Of a stretch of 64,000 bases of DNA, positions 55,658 to 64,000 are shown one piece after another. Under the pieces are notes generated by a model, which saw only the letters and a program-made list of their open reading frames with translations, ran no database searches and had not been told where the DNA came from. Location of the stretch: contig LNKV01000028.1 in assembly GCA_001465935.1 (NCBI GenBank), forward strand, positions 645,079-709,078, in the 5' to 3' direction. The DNA comes from Clarireedia homoeocarpa. Lineage: Eukaryota; Ascomycota; Leotiomycetes; Helotiales; Rutstroemiaceae. A program made the translations under genes and the position numbers. The first letter of the stretch is position 1. The number at the start of each line of letters is the position of its first letter.

Positions 55658-57135
55658 CTACTTTTTCTTACAATACTTATCCCAGTCCTCTCTGCTGGCC
55701 TTTTTCCACGTTTTGCCATCGCTACTCAGATATTCAATGCGTGCGCTGCTTCCATGACCCGTCTTTCTGTACCGTTTGTTGTTGGAGCCCTTGACTTCCT
55801 CAGGAGCGCTATCAATGGTCTTGGTCTTGGGTTTAGAAGCACTACTTGGCTTGGTACTGCTGTGCGTGTCTCTGGAACTGTGCTTCTTGGTTTCTGTCGG
55901 TGCGCTGGAACGGCTCTTTTTTTCGGATTTTGAGGGCTCTTCACGTCTTTTTGATTTCATTTCCGGTACATCGCCCCGGACAAATTGGGGTGTGTACTCC
56001 ACCAGTCTGTTCGGCTCCTCGTCCCATCTATATGTATGTCCATTGTCGTATTCAAAGTATTTAGTACCAGTGTCGTCCGTTCCTTCATATTTAAGCTGCG
56101 GTTCAGGGGCGTTTCTTGCAGTTCCCTTTCCCTTGGGATTTCCACTGATCTTCGGGTCGTATTGGACCAAGACACCCCTACTATTCTTTCTATATGAATT
56201 TCCATCGTCATATGTCCAGTAGTAGGTATCGGTATCATCAGGACCTTCGGATACAATAGTAGCTCCTGGTGGCGGTCCCTGTGCTGGCGCGCCCCATGCA
56301 CTTGTCACGGGAGCCTTTGACTCCACGAGATTCGTTGCAGGCTGAACAGTTTGTTGCTGTGGACTAGGTGTCTTATCCTTGTTCGGAACCATACGGCCCA
56401 ATTCTATGTTCTTTTGAATGTATTGTCGATTTGCTTCTCTGATTTGCATGTCAGTGTTGAGTCCCCAGGAATGGTTAGGCTCTTTTTTGGAGTGCTTGAT
56501 GATTTTCTTGGTTTTATTATCAAGCACGATGTGAATATCCTGGCCAACTGGGATGGTAAGTTTCACTCCATTGTTGTCCATGAATGTCCCCGTGAGATGC
56601 AATCTATTATCTGCGGTCGCATTGTAACTTCCATCCGAACTTTGAACATTGGTTCTATGAGGACCTTGTCTAGAAAAAGTGTTAGCTTCTGTTTTATCTG
56701 CTCTGTTTAGAGCTATAATCTGGCTCGCAGGCTGATAACTTTTCATGTGAACAGATATCTTACCCTGAGACAAGGCAGAAACGTGGCTTAAAGTCTGGGT
56801 TAAGATAATTTCCACTGAATGTACCATCTGAGTTCCTAAATTCCTTCACAAAAGCCTTGAAACCCTCTTCGGTCTCCTTCTGTTTCTGCGGATCAGGGAT
56901 TCGGTTGAATATAAAGTATATATGTTTGTAATTGAAAATCAGCTCCTGTCCTGTCGGTTCTGGGGCCTGGTTCAAAGCCGTGCTTCTCACTGGAAGTGTT
57001 ACATGAGACCCAGTGGCTGGAGCACCACGACCTCCTCCACGACGATGGCTAGCGCTGCGACTGCGGCTTGTGCCTCTGGTTGCTTTTACCTCTTTCCACT
57101 CTCCGCCTTCATCATCTTGGTGTCCCGATTTGTCG

Positions 57136-57143
57136 GATCTACG
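57136..57143. repeat. Target-site duplication, left copy
   Basis: GATCTACG, identical to 57840-57847 on the other side of the element. Eight bp is the hAT-type duplication length. Confidence 0.85.
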
Positions 57144-57839
57144 TAGGCTGCGGCGTGGGGCCCCATGGGCCGGGTTTTCCACTTCTTGTCCTGCCCACTG
57201 AGTTCCCATGGGCTGGGCGGGTAATGGGACAATGGGATGTCCCGCACATGGGTTACCCAGTGGGCTGCCAAGAACCCAGGACCTATTGTAGACTAAGAAG
57301 TTATTGTTGGTACAAATTGTCCAATTCTTTGACATCAAACTTAGTCACGCTTTTGGACCAAGTTATACCGGGTTGAATTGGGTTGATTCTTCTCAATCTA
57401 ATTGGCAGTGAGAGTCGAACTATATAACTTGTACTCCCGTACTAATTTCTGTTGTTAAGCAAGTATTCTTTGTTCTGTAGCCTCTCTCCCATAGGTCATT
57501 GTCCCGTACTCGTTTCCCGTAGCCAGTGAATATTGGACCGACAGTTATATAGTAAATAATTTCTACTAATCTCAAAATTGTGCTCTTTCTACTATACTTT
57601 GTACTGAAAATTGAACTTGTAATTTTGTCTAGTTAAAATATTACTTACATATTCTCAACTCCACTGCAGTCCCTTCTATAATAGATTAGTTATTGCCTAT
57701 TACCCCGTGGGCTACCTATTACCTATAACCCAACTTATTACCTACTAGGTAATGGGTAACCCATAGGTCGTGGGCCGGGTTTTCATTTTCTCAGCCCACC
57801 TAGTGGGGCCCCAACCCGCTGCGCTTCTGCCGCAGCCTA
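57144..57839. mobile_element. hAT-like MITE, 696 bp
   Basis: Perfect 11-bp terminal inverted repeats (TAGGCTGCGGC ... GCCGCAGCCTA) flanked by a perfect 8-bp direct duplication, GATCTACG. There is no transposase-sized frame, so it is non-autonomous. The ends are GC-rich, and the interior is AT-rich with repeated GGGTAAC/CCTATTACC-type motifs. The end sequences resemble the second element at 60.4 kb, including a shared stretch with GGGTTACC and CTGCCAAGAA. The 8-bp duplication and short inverted repeats point to the hAT superfamily. It interrupts the first exon of the minus-strand gene. Confidence 0.85.
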
Positions 57840-57847
57840 GATCTACG
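57840..57847. repeat. Target-site duplication, right copy
   Basis: The second perfect copy of GATCTACG, marking the insertion boundary in the coding exon. Confidence 0.85.
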
Positions 57848-57901
57848 CCCGTGTCCCCAACGATCGCCACCACGACGTCCATGACCTTGAGGTGCGGACA
57901 T

Positions 57902-58372
57902 GCTCTTTGATTTAGAAAGATTGAAACTGAAAAGATCTAAAGGTCTATGAATTAGAGTGGAAAGTATTATTAGCAGGCAGAAGTCGATAATAAGTTATGT
58001 AGTAAAGTGAAATAGTGTTGCTTGAGATGATATTGTAAAGTGTGATAAGATGCTCCTCTAAATTGTCGAGAAACTCGAGATATTTGTACAAAGCCAGACT
58101 GAGATATTGCTCCATGATGAGTAGACCTTGGAGTACCAAATGTTGGTGAACTCTCTTATCGATGGTATTGTGCATCCATGGGCCTCTTTCTTCGGACATA
58201 GTCTAGATAGTCGTCGGGACGCCGACCAAAGCTATTCTCATCATGATCATGTTTCGATCCAGTGCTAACTGCACAACAGTCGCCGGCCCAATATCCAGCT
58301 CAGACGATGGTATTTTGAGCATAGGAGATGATATTGTAAGATCATCGACCTCTGTAACCTTAAAATCAGAGA
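57902..58372. other. Divergent intergenic region
   Basis: 471 bp between the MITE-interrupted gene and the kinase relic that points the other way. I see nothing specific in it. Confidence 0.45.
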
Positions 58373-59815
58373 ATGAGTAATAGCACAGCTACACAACCAC
58401 GAAAGCCGCTTTTGCAATGTGAACTAACAACAGAGGGGTTGGCTGAATCACCTCTCGTATATCTGAATGGTCGTTTCCTGTCAGTCAAGCTTGGACAGAA
58501 GATAGGAACTGGGAGGCTTAAGTATAGAATCATGGCGAAACTCGGATATGGTGCGTTTAGTACCGTTTGGCTGGTTCGTCCCGTAGGCATGAGGTTTGCT
58601 CGACTGATTTGTTCTTATCTCAGTGGAAACTTGCTAATACCGTGCTTTCAGCAGCAGACGCAGCGGCTGGCAGGCTCTTAAAATTATGGAAGCAAATAGT
58701 GGTAGCACAAGTCAAGGGGTGAAATCGGTGCAAGCTGTAAAGAATTGTGGGGTTGACGTGGCTGGCTGTCTGGATAAAAATGACACATGGCGAGGGGCCA
58801 TAACACATACTTGTGTTTAACTATGCCACTATCTGGTCCACCGGTAGACGAGGTTGTGGAATGTAGGCCTACATTGGAACAGAGACTTTTGTTGGCTTTC
58901 CATGCCACAGAGCTGATGACGAAACTGCACCGCGGCAGGATCTTCATAAACGGTCAACATTCTTAGCTCCATTGAATTTTACCATGCTAACTTGTTTTCT
59001 CTACTACAGATTTCACAAGCTCAAATCTTTTGGTCAAAGTCAGAAAAGATCTGATGGATTTCACGGAGAAGGACATGATGTCCATGATCAAAAACGAAGC
59101 AGGAGATGTCAAGCAACAAATAATCGATGGAGATGGAAGACGTCGTTGGTTGACACCTACTGAACCTATCCCAGATACACTTTACGCAAAAGTCTCATTA
59201 ATACCGTTGATTGATGAGAGATTTCAGCTGGAAATAATTGACGTGCACCAAGGTCAGTGAAGTCGGCAAGTGTCCTACATGCGTCGTCATAGTATCGCCG
59301 TAGCGTTCAAACTTACGAATATCACAGATGCCTCCAAGAATTCTATCACACCATCATATGCTTCTCCGGAAACTATAAAGAGCCAGACTGTGGATGAGCA
59401 ATCTAATATTTGGAGTTTGGGTGTGCTAGTGAGTATCATTCAGAGCCTAAATCATGTATAGACTTCTCTAACTCTAGTGAAATAATATAGCTTTGCAGAA
59501 TACTTACTGGATACTACCCATTTGATTATAATAGCTTTGAAGGAGTTGGGGATGCTCAAAATGAGTTCTTCGGTAAGTCTCTGACACTCTCTATCTTCAA
59601 TCCTCTTTGTCGTTTCAGACTAACCACAACCTTACTCAGCAATGAGACGAGAAGACCAACGCCAGAAGTTTAATTGGTTCATTGAAAATGCTTTCGATTC
59701 GACAGGAAAACCTATTTTCGAGTCATATCGGCAAGACCGCCTCGCGGACCTTTTCCTAAGCATATTCCACCGCCAGGTGGGCCTCTCATCTATTAAAGAA
59801 ATGCTCAAAATATAA
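58373..59815 (+). pseudogene. SRPK-like kinase gene with a defective N-lobe
   Basis: The 5' part (from 58373) reads LVYLNGRFLSVKLGQ and LKYRIMAKLGYGAFSTVWL, the glycine-rich loop of fungal SRPK-like kinases, and then breaks up. The expected A-x-K strand and alpha-C helix are missing between about 58580 and 58795, where stops occur in all candidate frames. From 58796 the C-lobe is clean: GHNTYLCLTMPLSGPP, then exons to 58952, 59010-59252, 59328-59428, 59491-59572 and 59640-59815, all joining in frame. The catalytic loop reads IFINDFTSSNLL (the base Asp and the Asn are kept; H-G before Asp is changed). The DFG position is DVHQ. IWSLGVL and LTGYYPF follow. With no ATP Lys and no DFG it cannot be an active kinase; pseudokinase or pseudogene. 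Confidence 0.65.
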
Positions 59816-59864
59816 AGCACGGTGCACCAAAAAGAGCAGATTCAGGGAGCATGATTTCAGTTCA

Positions 59865-60158
59865 ATGAAGATATCATCGCAAGATTCTAAGAAAGCCGTC
59901 AAGAAAGACGTTTCAGATACACAATCAAAACAAACCTCCAGAAACTCAAAGCCATCGAAAAGTTCAGCTGAAACTGTTAGTAGCACAAGTCAGCAGTATA
60001 CCATCGCCGTTCCTAAGCATCGCGGCCCCAGTTCCAAAACCACAAAACCAGAACCAAGATCGTCTCGAAGTAGAACTGATGGGGCAAAAGAGGAAAGGCG
60101 CCATCACTCAAGACCACGAACGCAACAACCGGCTGATAATTTAGAAGAGTATTGTTAA
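59865..60158 (+). CDS. Small basic Ser/Lys-rich frame, 97 aa, doubtful
   Basis: An ATG-started frame just after the kinase relic's stop. It is composed almost entirely of Ser, Lys, Arg, Thr and Pro (KKAVKKDVSDTQSK and RSSRSRTDG-type sequence) and ends NLEEYC. The composition is like the disordered linker of the MITE-interrupted gene at 55.7-57.9 kb. It may be a decayed tail of a neighbouring gene rather than a separate gene. Confidence 0.3.
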   Translation: MKISSQDSKKAVKKDVSDTQSKQTSRNSKPSKSSAETVSSTSQQYTIAVPKHRGPSSKTTKPEPRSSRSRTDGAKEERRHHSRPRTQQPADNLEEYC

Positions 60159-60387
60159 CTTAAAGGAAGTTGTGAAATGCGACAGATATGAAGATCACAA
60201 GACTCTTATCGTATGAAATTTGTTTATGAGTAGCATTCCAAGAATAGCTTTTATCAATGTCATTCGTTAGATGCAATACATCGCGTAGACTAGAAATCTT
60301 TAATAGAAAGGCCGTCTACTCTCGAACAAACATGTAAGTTCGAAACTCGAATTTTTACTTAATGTCATCCTCAGAGAGAAGAAAGCA

Positions 60388-60395
60388 GTGCGATG
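60388..60395. repeat. Target-site duplication, left copy
   Basis: GTGCGATG, matching 60886-60893. Confidence 0.8.
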
Positions 60396-60885
60396 TAGAC
60401 TGCGGCGGAAACTCAGTGGGTGGGACCCCGCTAGCCGGGTTGGGGTCCCAATAGGTGGGTTGCTGGCTTTGATAGGGACTCAGCGGGTGGATAGAACTCC
60501 TAGTGACCTAATTCATTACCTGTAGGTTACTCATTACCCAGTAAGCTGCCAAGAACCTATTAGGTCACCCATTACCTAATACCCATACCCACCAATCACC
60601 ACAAAACTTTCTAATATTAGGAGTAATATATAATCTTTGCCTCTGTGACTAGTACGATCAAGCCCTTTTGTCCATTACCCACCAAATAATACCCTCTCCC
60701 CCCCTTGAATAAAGGTTACTTTTTTAGGTGGTAAGAGGGAGAAAAAAACAACTTTTATTTATGGGGGGAGAGGGTAGATTACCTAGTAGATTCTTGGCAA
60801 CCATTAGGTAACCCATAGGTGGGATATCCCATTATCCCATTATCCCATTACCCACCTGGCCCATGAGGTCCCACGCCGCAGTCCA
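60396..60885. mobile_element. hAT-like MITE, 490 bp, related to the 57.1-kb element
   Basis: Terminal inverted repeats TAGACTGCGGCG and (reverse complement of the right end) TGGACTGCGGCG, flanked by a perfect 8-bp duplication GTGCGATG. Its right half, read in reverse, resembles the left half of the 696-bp element (GGGTAATGGGA, GGGTTACC, TTGCCAAGAA), so the two are inserted in opposite orientation. The middle contains a hairpin: taccctctcccccc near 60691 pairs with ggggggagagggta near 60763. There is no coding capacity. It lies in non-coding DNA. Confidence 0.8.
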
Positions 60886-60893
60886 GTGCGATG
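60886..60893. repeat. Target-site duplication, right copy
   Basis: The second copy of GTGCGATG at the right edge of the 490-bp MITE. Confidence 0.8.
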
Positions 60894-61798
60894 TTTAAAA
60901 AAACCATCAAGCAACTGTACGAACGAAAACCAACTGTTATGAGATCAAACGACAACATGTACAAATCGCTCCCCAAGCTCAACATTTACACTCCAATATG
61001 TTACCATATTAAAAGCTTAAGGTTCAGCCAGTACTATACTCTAAAGATAATATCACACATAAATCCCCTTTTAGGTAGTAGTTAGTTCTGTAGCTTAATA
61101 TATGAAAGTAATCTCAACTCTTTATTTTGCACCTAGACAGCTTTAGAAACCCTGGAATCATACTCAAGTCCCTTTGACCTTAACCTAGTCTTCCTCTTTG
61201 CTTCTTAGACATATTCAATTGTGTTATTTCTGCTATTTGAAGCTTATTAAGAATGAAATGCTATAATCCTTCGAAATAGCAGTCACTAGGTAAGATCTGT
61301 GATTTCGCGCTCATGTATTGAAGAATATATACTTCTTTAGTACATTAGCTTGTGGGCTATTAAAAGGCTCAGAAGAAGGAATCATGAATATATTTGAACC
61401 TGTTAGTGGTAATATAGTTCTGGGTTAGTTAGTTGCTTACCTTTCTTCAATACCGTCAATATTTGATATTTTGGCCCACAGACTATTCATAGAGTAATGA
61501 CACGCGCTGTTAAGTAGTGTAAGATGCTTGACTCTCTGAAATCTAATATCCTGTTGCTAGTACAGATATAAGATGAGCTCGGATACATTGTAGAGGCGTT
61601 TACAGTCTCTGAAGGGGTAACTTTTTGCGGAGCTAGGAAATGTATTCTACTGATAGTTCGTATTACTAGATACATTTGCCCCAAAACCCAATAATATGTC
61701 GATTGGTATTGAAATGAATACCGTGATTAGATCCAAGTCTACACGCGCGCGCTCCGCAATCATCAGCTGTGAAATATCCAATTTAGACCACCACGCTA

Positions 61799-61815
61799 CC
61801 CCCCCCCCCCCCCCC
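61799..61815. repeat. Poly-C homopolymer (17)
   Basis: Seventeen consecutive C residues in non-coding DNA. Confidence 0.85.
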
Positions 61816-62029
61816 ACTGATCTTCAACAAGCATCTATTCATCTAACAATCTACCCATGCATTCAGACTCCATCATCGTATTCTTGCGTACCTCGAAGGG
61901 GTGCAAATCCAACCTAGTGGATGACTGGATACCATAAGGCGTGGTGGAAAGACCCGGAGACCCACCCATCTCCTATTTAGGTATTGAAATGGAACGTGCA
62001 ACCCCTCCTTGATCTGTGCATTCGTAGTC

Positions 62030-62214
62030 TAGACTGCAGCGAAACCCCAATGGATAATAGCCTACCGGCTGAGTACTCGGCTTCTAAGTTCGATCCTCAA
62101 GGTAAATGAGGCCCTGCTAGTTGGGTTAAGAAAATCTGTAGGATCTTACAGATAGGCTGAAAGGTTGAAAACCAGGCTTATGGGGTTGGATCGTGACTTC
62201 TACGCTGCAGCCTA
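62030..62214. mobile_element. Possible decayed MITE, 185 bp
   Basis: The ends TAGACTGCAGC and GCTGCAGCCTA resemble the terminal repeats of the two hAT-like elements with one G-to-A or equivalent change. Flanking bases (GTAGTCT and GCAGTCT) are similar but not identical and slightly offset, so the duplication is only suggestive. Confidence 0.4.
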
Positions 62215-62831
62215 GCAGTCTTTGACAAGCAGGCGCATACTGATTTTAAGCCTCAGAATATAGCCTAAGATTTAAAAGTATTAAATTTTAGACTTAGAGT
62301 TTTAAGCTCTAAAGTTCCACTTATTTGCAAATAACCTCAAGAATCCGCAGATTAACAGATTATCTACAGATATACGCTGAATATCCGCGGATTAATCGCA
62401 ATAGTACTATCTGAGAATTTCTATTATTTATTTTAAAATCGATTAATCTGTAGATGATTTTAGTAATATTATAAGACCCCCACAGTTAACCGTTTGCACA
62501 GCTTACCTGTACCTACTACCCGCCATACCAACAACTCGTTGACCAAATAAGCGCCTCGGAAAAACCCCACAGACGATCTTCAAGCCTGGGCCCCTGGAAC
62601 TCGCTGATCAAAGGACCACAGAGAATGCGTACATATGAGCCACCCGCTCAGAAATGAATTAGATATCCTGATAGCATTTCAAGAGATTCTCTTTAAGACC
62701 AGTCTCACAGTCTCAAATTCCTTGCCCGCCTCGTCTTTTTCACACTTCCAACCAGAGAAACCAGAGAGAATCTCCACCATCAATATCAGCATCACCACCA
62801 ACCACGCACTTCCTCTTTAGTTTCCCTTGTC

Positions 62832-62862
62832 TGCATCCGCATCCGCATCTGTATCCGCATCT
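62832..62862. repeat. GCATCC-type microsatellite
   Basis: Imperfect hexanucleotide repeat (cgcatc/gtatc variants) in non-coding DNA. Confidence 0.7.
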
Positions 62863-63611
62863 ACCCATGCCCACATCTACTATACCAACCTAAACTAGTC
62901 TCAAGCAACAGACATGTAAATCCCGGCCCCAATAATCCCCATTAGTCGTGGTATCCTCCACCATGACCGCCGTGACCATGACCACCGCGCACGCTTCCAA
63001 TTCCTTCCAAGTTTCTCTCCGTCTCTATCTTCATCTCCCGTTCCCAACAGTAAACGCCGAACCACGCAGCACGACACGTCATTAACCCACGCACTCTCAC
63101 TTGCACTATATAACAGATTCAAACGCCTCCCTTCTCTCCATTGCCTACTTCAATCCTTCATCGCTCACAGAATAACCATATACCGGTTTCATCCAGCCTC
63201 AATCTCTTCTCCTCTCTTCTCAACTCCTTAAACCACCTATCCCTCAACCCTCAATAAACTATACACAAAATAATCAGATCCGTAGATATCCAGAACCAGA
63301 TCTACACTATAAGTCCTTTTCTAAAGTATCCATCTCAAAGGTGCAGTACCATCCGACCAGATTATCCGTAAACATCCCCAAACAATCCCTCTGTATAAAT
63401 CAAGTATAATAATTCGATCCACATTAATATAATCAGGTTGCAAAGGGGGAAAAAAAAAAAAAAAAGAGTATCCTCCAACCCCTCAAAAAGTAGAAACTTG
63501 ACCTCTGAGTATTCCACCTACCACTATATAATTAAAAGAAGGCCGGGCCACCACCTCTGATGAGTCTATTAAAAATTCGCAATACCGTGACTCCTATCCA
63601 TCTATCTGATT

Positions 63612-63645
63612 CTGCCCTGCCCTGCCCTGCCCGGCCCAGCCCAGC
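63612..63645. repeat. CCTGC-type microsatellite
   Basis: A run of ccctgc units grading into ccggcccagc. Simple repeat. Confidence 0.7.
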
Positions 63646-64000
63646 GATCCTCTGATCAGGATCAGATATATGTATTAGTAACTAAGTTAAATCCCACCTT
63701 TGTAAAGAAAAGAACAACAGCTCGTTATATTATCCCTCTGCGTAGAACAAAGAGCCTACCTACCTAAAGCGACTTACCAACTAACTACACTTTATCTAAC
63801 TCTAGATACTGTATTTAGGTAATCTATTCTAAGTTTACTATTCAATTAATCTGTAGACCCACCCCCTTTAGTAAGTAATACCACACTACTACTGTAACTA
63901 CAATTTAACCGATTACGTAGAACTAACTTGTGATGATTCTGACCGAATTATCACGATGCTACATAAGGACATGACCTCCCTGGGGGTGAGTCAGACATCA

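Larger units (their letters stand above)
55658..57901 (-). pseudogene. Uncharacterised two-exon gene interrupted by a MITE
   Basis: The coding sequence begins MSAPQGHGRRGGDRW at 57901 and is cut at 57840 by a 696-bp transposon. It resumes at 57135 directly after the second copy of the 8-bp target duplication. It then splices from 56764 to 56669 (94-nt intron) and ends at 55658. Ignoring the element and one duplication copy, the frame length is a multiple of three (482 codons), so the insertion is the only visible defect. The protein has an Arg/Gly/Ser-rich N-terminus, a compact middle (YKHIYFIFNRIPDP, FKAFVKEFRNSDGTF) and two related Tyr/Trp-rich units (TYYWTYDDGNSYR and TKYFEYDNGHTYRW). A Ser/Lys-rich linker leads to a C-terminal DGKTWKKASREDW. 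I do not know the family. A truncated product could still start downstream of the element. Confidence 0.75.
60894..64000. other. Non-coding AT-rich end of window
   Basis: 3.1 kb with no supportable gene. It contains a 17-C run, a possible small decayed MITE, an AT-rich stretch near 62.27-62.47 kb with short inverted ATCTACAGAT-like motifs, and several microsatellites. Any gene beyond the window's right edge could have its promoter or leader here. Confidence 0.5.

Noticed and set aside
57144..57839. Element acting as an intron
   Set aside because: The best donor/acceptor pair in the element (GTAGAT ... GCCGCAG) leaves the downstream exon out of frame.
1..64000. CRISPR arrays, bacterial operons, rRNA genes
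   Set aside because: No regularly spaced direct repeats with unique spacers and no rRNA-like conserved blocks were seen; gene structure is eukaryotic throughout.

Overview
The window is nuclear DNA of a filamentous ascomycete (Pezizomycotina). A Leotiomycete/Helotiales-like fungus is my best guess, but that is inference. The grounds are short GT-AG introns (about 42-108 nt) with CTAAY-like branch sites, a Zn2Cys6 regulator, DUF2985 and DUF3328/UstYa proteins, a fungal-type F-box protein, and homologues of BYE1, ZNF830 and MEH1/EGO1. I built exon models by hand; nearly all close in frame at canonical splice sites.

Layout. 1-10.5 kb holds no gene I can support. 10.5-16.9 kb is one four-exon gene for a 2,061-residue C2H2 zinc-finger protein. 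17.2-21.6 kb holds an NADPH:FMN-reductase-like protein, a Zn2Cys6 regulator and an FAD monooxygenase, which look like a small redox/catabolic gene set. 22.1-23.2 kb is a broken copy of a fungal family usually labelled 'geranylgeranyl pyrophosphate synthetase'. 23.6-34.2 kb is mostly conserved genes: an orphan 502-residue protein, a DUF2985 membrane protein, an RGG-rich protein, a BYE1-like PHD/TFIIS/SPOC protein, and a ZNF830-like splicing factor divergent from it.

34.7-41.7 kb is the most unusual part. It holds five DUF3328/UstYa-type genes or relics plus a small secreted precursor-like gene with tandem Tyr-containing units next to dibasic sites. That is the signature pair of fungal dikaritin (ustiloxin-type) RiPP loci. 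Two UstYa genes look intact, one is short and depends on a questionable intron, one is a relic, and one is broken by an internal inversion of about 175 bp. The precursor-like gene has a stop codon and a one-base deletion after its first full unit. I read this as a RiPP locus in decay, or a strongly diverged one.

42.2-47.0 kb carries a secreted Ser/Thr-rich protein, the MEH1/EGO1 (LAMTOR1-like) vacuolar TORC1 scaffold and a small Cys-rich protein. 47.0-52.6 kb is non-coding as far as I can see and contains microsatellites. 52.7-53.5 kb is an F-box gene. 54-61 kb is a degraded area: a BTB fragment, two SRPK-like kinase relics, and a two-exon gene interrupted by a 696-bp MITE. The MITE has 11-bp terminal inverted repeats and a perfect 8-bp target-site duplication (hAT-like). 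A 490-bp relative lies nearby with its own 8-bp duplication. 61-64 kb is non-coding, AT-rich and low-complexity.
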